DNA of 64,000 nucleotides from Stackebrandtia albiflava (GTDB lineage Bacteria > Actinomycetota > Actinomycetes > Mycobacteriales > Micromonosporaceae), in assembly GCF_007994225.1 (NCBI RefSeq), contig NZ_VLLL01000006.1, forward strand, positions 558,001-622,000. The letters are read 5' to 3'. The translations under genes were made by a program, and so were the position numbers. Below, piece after piece: positions 62,115 through 64,000 of the stretch; positions within the stretch are counted from its first letter, which is position 1, and the number at the start of each line of letters is the position of its first letter. The notes under the pieces were generated by a model. It searched no databases and was not told where the DNA came from. It saw only the letters and a list, made by a program, of their open reading frames with translations.

Positions 62115-63188
62115 TCAGTCGCAGGGGCAGCAGTCGCCGCAGCTGCAACAGTTGCAGTCGCAGCAGTCGCACTTGTGGCAGCAGCCCTGCCGGCTTCTGC
62201 GGGACCACGGCCCCTCGAACTTCTCCGAGCAGCAGCACTGACACGTGCACGCGACGACGATCGCCATGCCGCAACCGGCCCAGAAGCCGCGCGGCGCCGG
62301 GCGTCCGTGGTCGTGCGGGTGCCCGTGGTGGTGGTGCGTGCCGGGGTACGACTGACGCAACGTGTGTTCGGCGTGGTCGACCAGCAGCGACCGGGCCAGG
62401 CCGTCGCCGCCGACTTCGGCGTCGGCCAGCGCCGCGTCGATGTCGGCGATCGCGGCGTGACACAGCCGGTGTGCCTCGGCGGCCGAGGTCTCGGTGACCG
62501 TGAGCGGGTTCCACGCTCCGCGCGCGGTGTCACCGTCCAGGTCGGAGACGGCGTCGACCAGGTGCGCCAGACGGCCGAACGCCCGGCCCGCGCGGCTCAT
62601 CGGGTCCACGTTGCCGGGTCGTCCGGCGATGACCGCGGTCTGGGCGAACAACGCCGCCGTCGCCTCCTCGGTGGGCGCGGTGACGGCCGTCAACGCGGTC
62701 GAGGCCGTCGCCCGAGCCTCCACGAGTCCCTGCCGCCGCACGCCGGCCAGCAGTCCGGCGGAGTCGAAGCCGATGTCGTCCCCGACCCGCAGCGCCCTGG
62801 TCTCCAGTCGCCGTGACACCCGTCGGCCGATCCCGGCGACGCTCGGCCGGCGCGCCGGCCCGTCGCCGTCCACGATGTGGTCCTCGATCTTGGCACTGGC
62901 CAGCAGTACCGAGGCGACCGCGGCGAGCCGGGCGGCCGTGCCGTGCACCACGGACTTGGTGCGCATGCCCCGCAGTGGGCACGGCCCGGCGGTGCGGCGG
63001 TGTGGGTCGGCCTCGGTCTGGGCCTCCACCAGCGCGGACAGTACGAGGCTGTCGTAGTTCGTCGCCAGCCTCGCCGACTGCCCGAAGTCGTCGCGGAGTG
63101 CGAGGCACAGGCCGCAGAAGTGGGACATCCACTCCTGCCGCATCGGCTCGTCCATCAGCCGGGAACACGGTCGTAGTAGTCCGAACAC
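62115..63188 (-). CDS. DUF5685 family protein with His- and Cys-rich tail
   Basis: The 357-residue product begins MFGLLRPCSRLMDEPMRQEWMSHFCGLCLALRDDFGQ, the DUF5685 signature with paired Cys. A helical body follows (LLASAKIEDHIVDGD, AFGRLAHLVDAVSDLDGD). The C-terminus carries a His cluster (HHHHGHPHDHG) and then about 14 Cys in 45 residues (CTCQCCC, CCHKCDCCDCNCCSC). The GTG has GGAGG five bases upstream. The tail looks metal-binding, possibly a metallothionein-like store or sensor; that is inference. The family function is unknown. Confidence 0.8.
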   Translation of the reverse strand: MFGLLRPCSRLMDEPMRQEWMSHFCGLCLALRDDFGQSARLATNYDSLVLSALVEAQTEADPHRRTAGPCPLRGMRTKSVVHGTAARLAAVASVLLASAKIEDHIVDGDGPARRPSVAGIGRRVSRRLETRALRVGDDIGFDSAGLLAGVRRQGLVEARATASTALTAVTAPTEEATAALFAQTAVIAGRPGNVDPMSRAGRAFGRLAHLVDAVSDLDGDTARGAWNPLTVTETSAAEAHRLCHAAIADIDAALADAEVGGDGLARSLLVDHAEHTLRQSYPGTHHHHGHPHDHGRPAPRGFWAGCGMAIVVACTCQCCCSEKFEGPWSRRSRQGCCHKCDCCDCNCCSCGDCCPCD

Positions 63189-63326
63189 CGGCGCCTCCGC
63201 GTCGAGGGGGGTCGAGGGGGTGGCGAGTATACGCAGTGGACGCCACGGGCGCCGATGGCCGGAAAGGGCGTAGCCGGGATACGCCGCGGCACCGTCCCGG
63301 GGGAGGGTGCCGTGACGGTCCGGGCG

Positions 63327-64000
63327 TTACAGGACGCCCGTCATGATGGCGATCGGGCCGAGTCCTCCCATCAGCGCGGTGGTGCCCACGTGCATCCAGA
63401 TGGACAGCCGGATGTCCCGGTACCGCCACGCGAGCAGGAACCCCGGGAAGGTGAAGATCAGGCGTGAGACCACGACCCAGGGCGACCAGAAGTGGTAGAC
63501 CGAGAACAGGACGGTGCTGAGGATCGGTGCGCCGACGCGCAGGTGTGCGAGGCGGGGCATCAGGAAGCCGCGGAAGTAGATCTCCTCGATGAGCGGCAGG
63601 GTGACACCGGTGAACGGCAGGCTGATCAACAGGGTCGTGACCATGGTGTCGCGCCCGTTGCCCTCCAGGTAGGTCATGGGGTCCTCACCGATGTCGGCGT
63701 AGGGCAGCCAGGTGAAGAACCCGAACAGGAACTCGTCGATCGGCGGCGTCACGGCGCTGGCGACGATGAGCATCCACAGCAGCAACGGGACGCCCATGGC
63801 GATCACCCTGCCACGGGACAGCGGTCGATCGGTGTACTTCAGGACGCCCCGCAGGCCGAACCTGCCGGTCTGCCTGCGGCCCAGCCACATCAACCCGAGC
63901 AGCAGCGGGTACAGGACGACGACGAGGGCGATCGCCCAGGCCAGGAAGGTCGGGTATCCGACGGCATCGACGACGGGCACGCCTATGACGAAGTAGGCGG
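63327..64000 (-). CDS. CPBP/CAAX-type intramembrane protease, 5' end beyond the window
   Basis: The visible frame encodes a polytopic membrane protein with the EExxxR motif (LIEEIYFRGFL) and the later FSVYHFW and WMHVGTTAL segments of the CPBP family. The frame stays open to the right edge: upstream of the GTG at 63980 it reads AYFVIG without a stop. The true start is therefore outside the window. Members process peptides or act in bacteriocin self-immunity and membrane-protein turnover; the role here is unknown. Confidence 0.88.
   Translation of the reverse strand, partial: AYFVIGVPVVDAVGYPTFLAWAIALVVVLYPLLLGLMWLGRRQTGRFGLRGVLKYTDRPLSRGRVIAMGVPLLLWMLIVASAVTPPIDEFLFGFFTWLPYADIGEDPMTYLEGNGRDTMVTTLLISLPFTGVTLPLIEEIYFRGFLMPRLAHLRVGAPILSTVLFSVYHFWSPWVVVSRLIFTFPGFLLAWRYRDIRLSIWMHVGTTALMGGLGPIAIMTGVL

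Overview
This window is a chromosomal segment of a very GC-rich actinobacterium. A Micromonosporales/Glycomycetales-type organism (Stackebrandtia- or Glycomyces-like) is the best inference. The evidence is the gene content and order: protein O-mannosyltransferase, a class E sortase / DUF881 / crgA block, three SARP (AfsR-type) regulators, WXG100-type small proteins, dnaX-ybaB-recR, lysC-asd, and leuA behind a leucine leader peptide. Many genes start with GTG, and many have a TANNNT -10 box only about 7 nt before the start codon (leaderless mRNA), as is usual in this phylum. The genus was not proven.

Layout. 1-1.7 kb: a seven-copy 21-bp tandem repeat and a PMT-family mannosyltransferase. 1.9-9.2 kb: two paralogous SARP regulators, one full length and one truncated, flanking an oppositely oriented four-gene ESX-like cluster. 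9.2-12.4 kb: repeats and DnaA boxes, then a small acidic membrane protein, class E sortase and DUF881 protein, divergent crgA, and a cluster of six DnaA-box-like sites. 12.4-16.2 kb: thiolase, PH-domain membrane protein, a repeat element, metG. 16.2-25.7 kb: a large SARP/ATPase, an old-yellow-enzyme homologue with altered active-site residues, a flavodoxin-fold quinone reductase, a methyltransferase, membrane proteins, a TetR/DUF4267 divergent pair and a secreted M28 aminopeptidase. 25.9-29.6 kb: a second ESX-like cassette with a DUF1023 alpha/beta hydrolase. 29.8-42.2 kb: deoD, two tandem membrane-anchored paralogues, purM-purF, a frameshifted surface protein, SRP RNA, purD, dnaX-ybaB-recR. 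42.4-48.3 kb: a complete oligopeptide ABC transporter operon. 48.4-51.8 kb: alpha/beta hydrolase, a micro-protein with two DivIVA-like motifs, and an AbiL/RloAB-type defence pair whose second gene carries an in-frame TGA. 51.8-64 kb: leuA with an attenuator, GNAT, metallo-beta-lactamase-fold hydrolase, HAD phosphatase, nitroreductase, lipoprotein, lysC-asd, a secreted protein, a DUF5685 protein and an edge-truncated CPBP protease.

The most unusual structure not explained by genes is a set of intergenic arrays in which an ACCAAGC core (or its complement) recurs mostly every 21 bp, exactly two helical turns. Copies face each other as inverted arms at gene 3' ends (14.1-14.3, 48.3-48.4 and 62.0-62.1 kb). 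Two of these loci share a 46-bp element with 43 identities although they lie 34 kb apart in opposite orientation. The seven-copy array at the left edge has the same period. Other notable points are the RloB-like gene interrupted by TGA where the family has Trp, a one-base frameshift that removes the natural tail of the 35-37 kb surface protein, and the DnaA-box clusters.

House-keeping pathways represented are purine synthesis (purF, purM, purD, with deoD for salvage), aspartate-family amino acids (lysC, asd), leucine (leuA), replication/recombination (dnaX, ybaB, recR), protein targeting (SRP RNA) and translation (metG). The rest is envelope biology, peptide uptake, regulation and probable secretion or defence functions.
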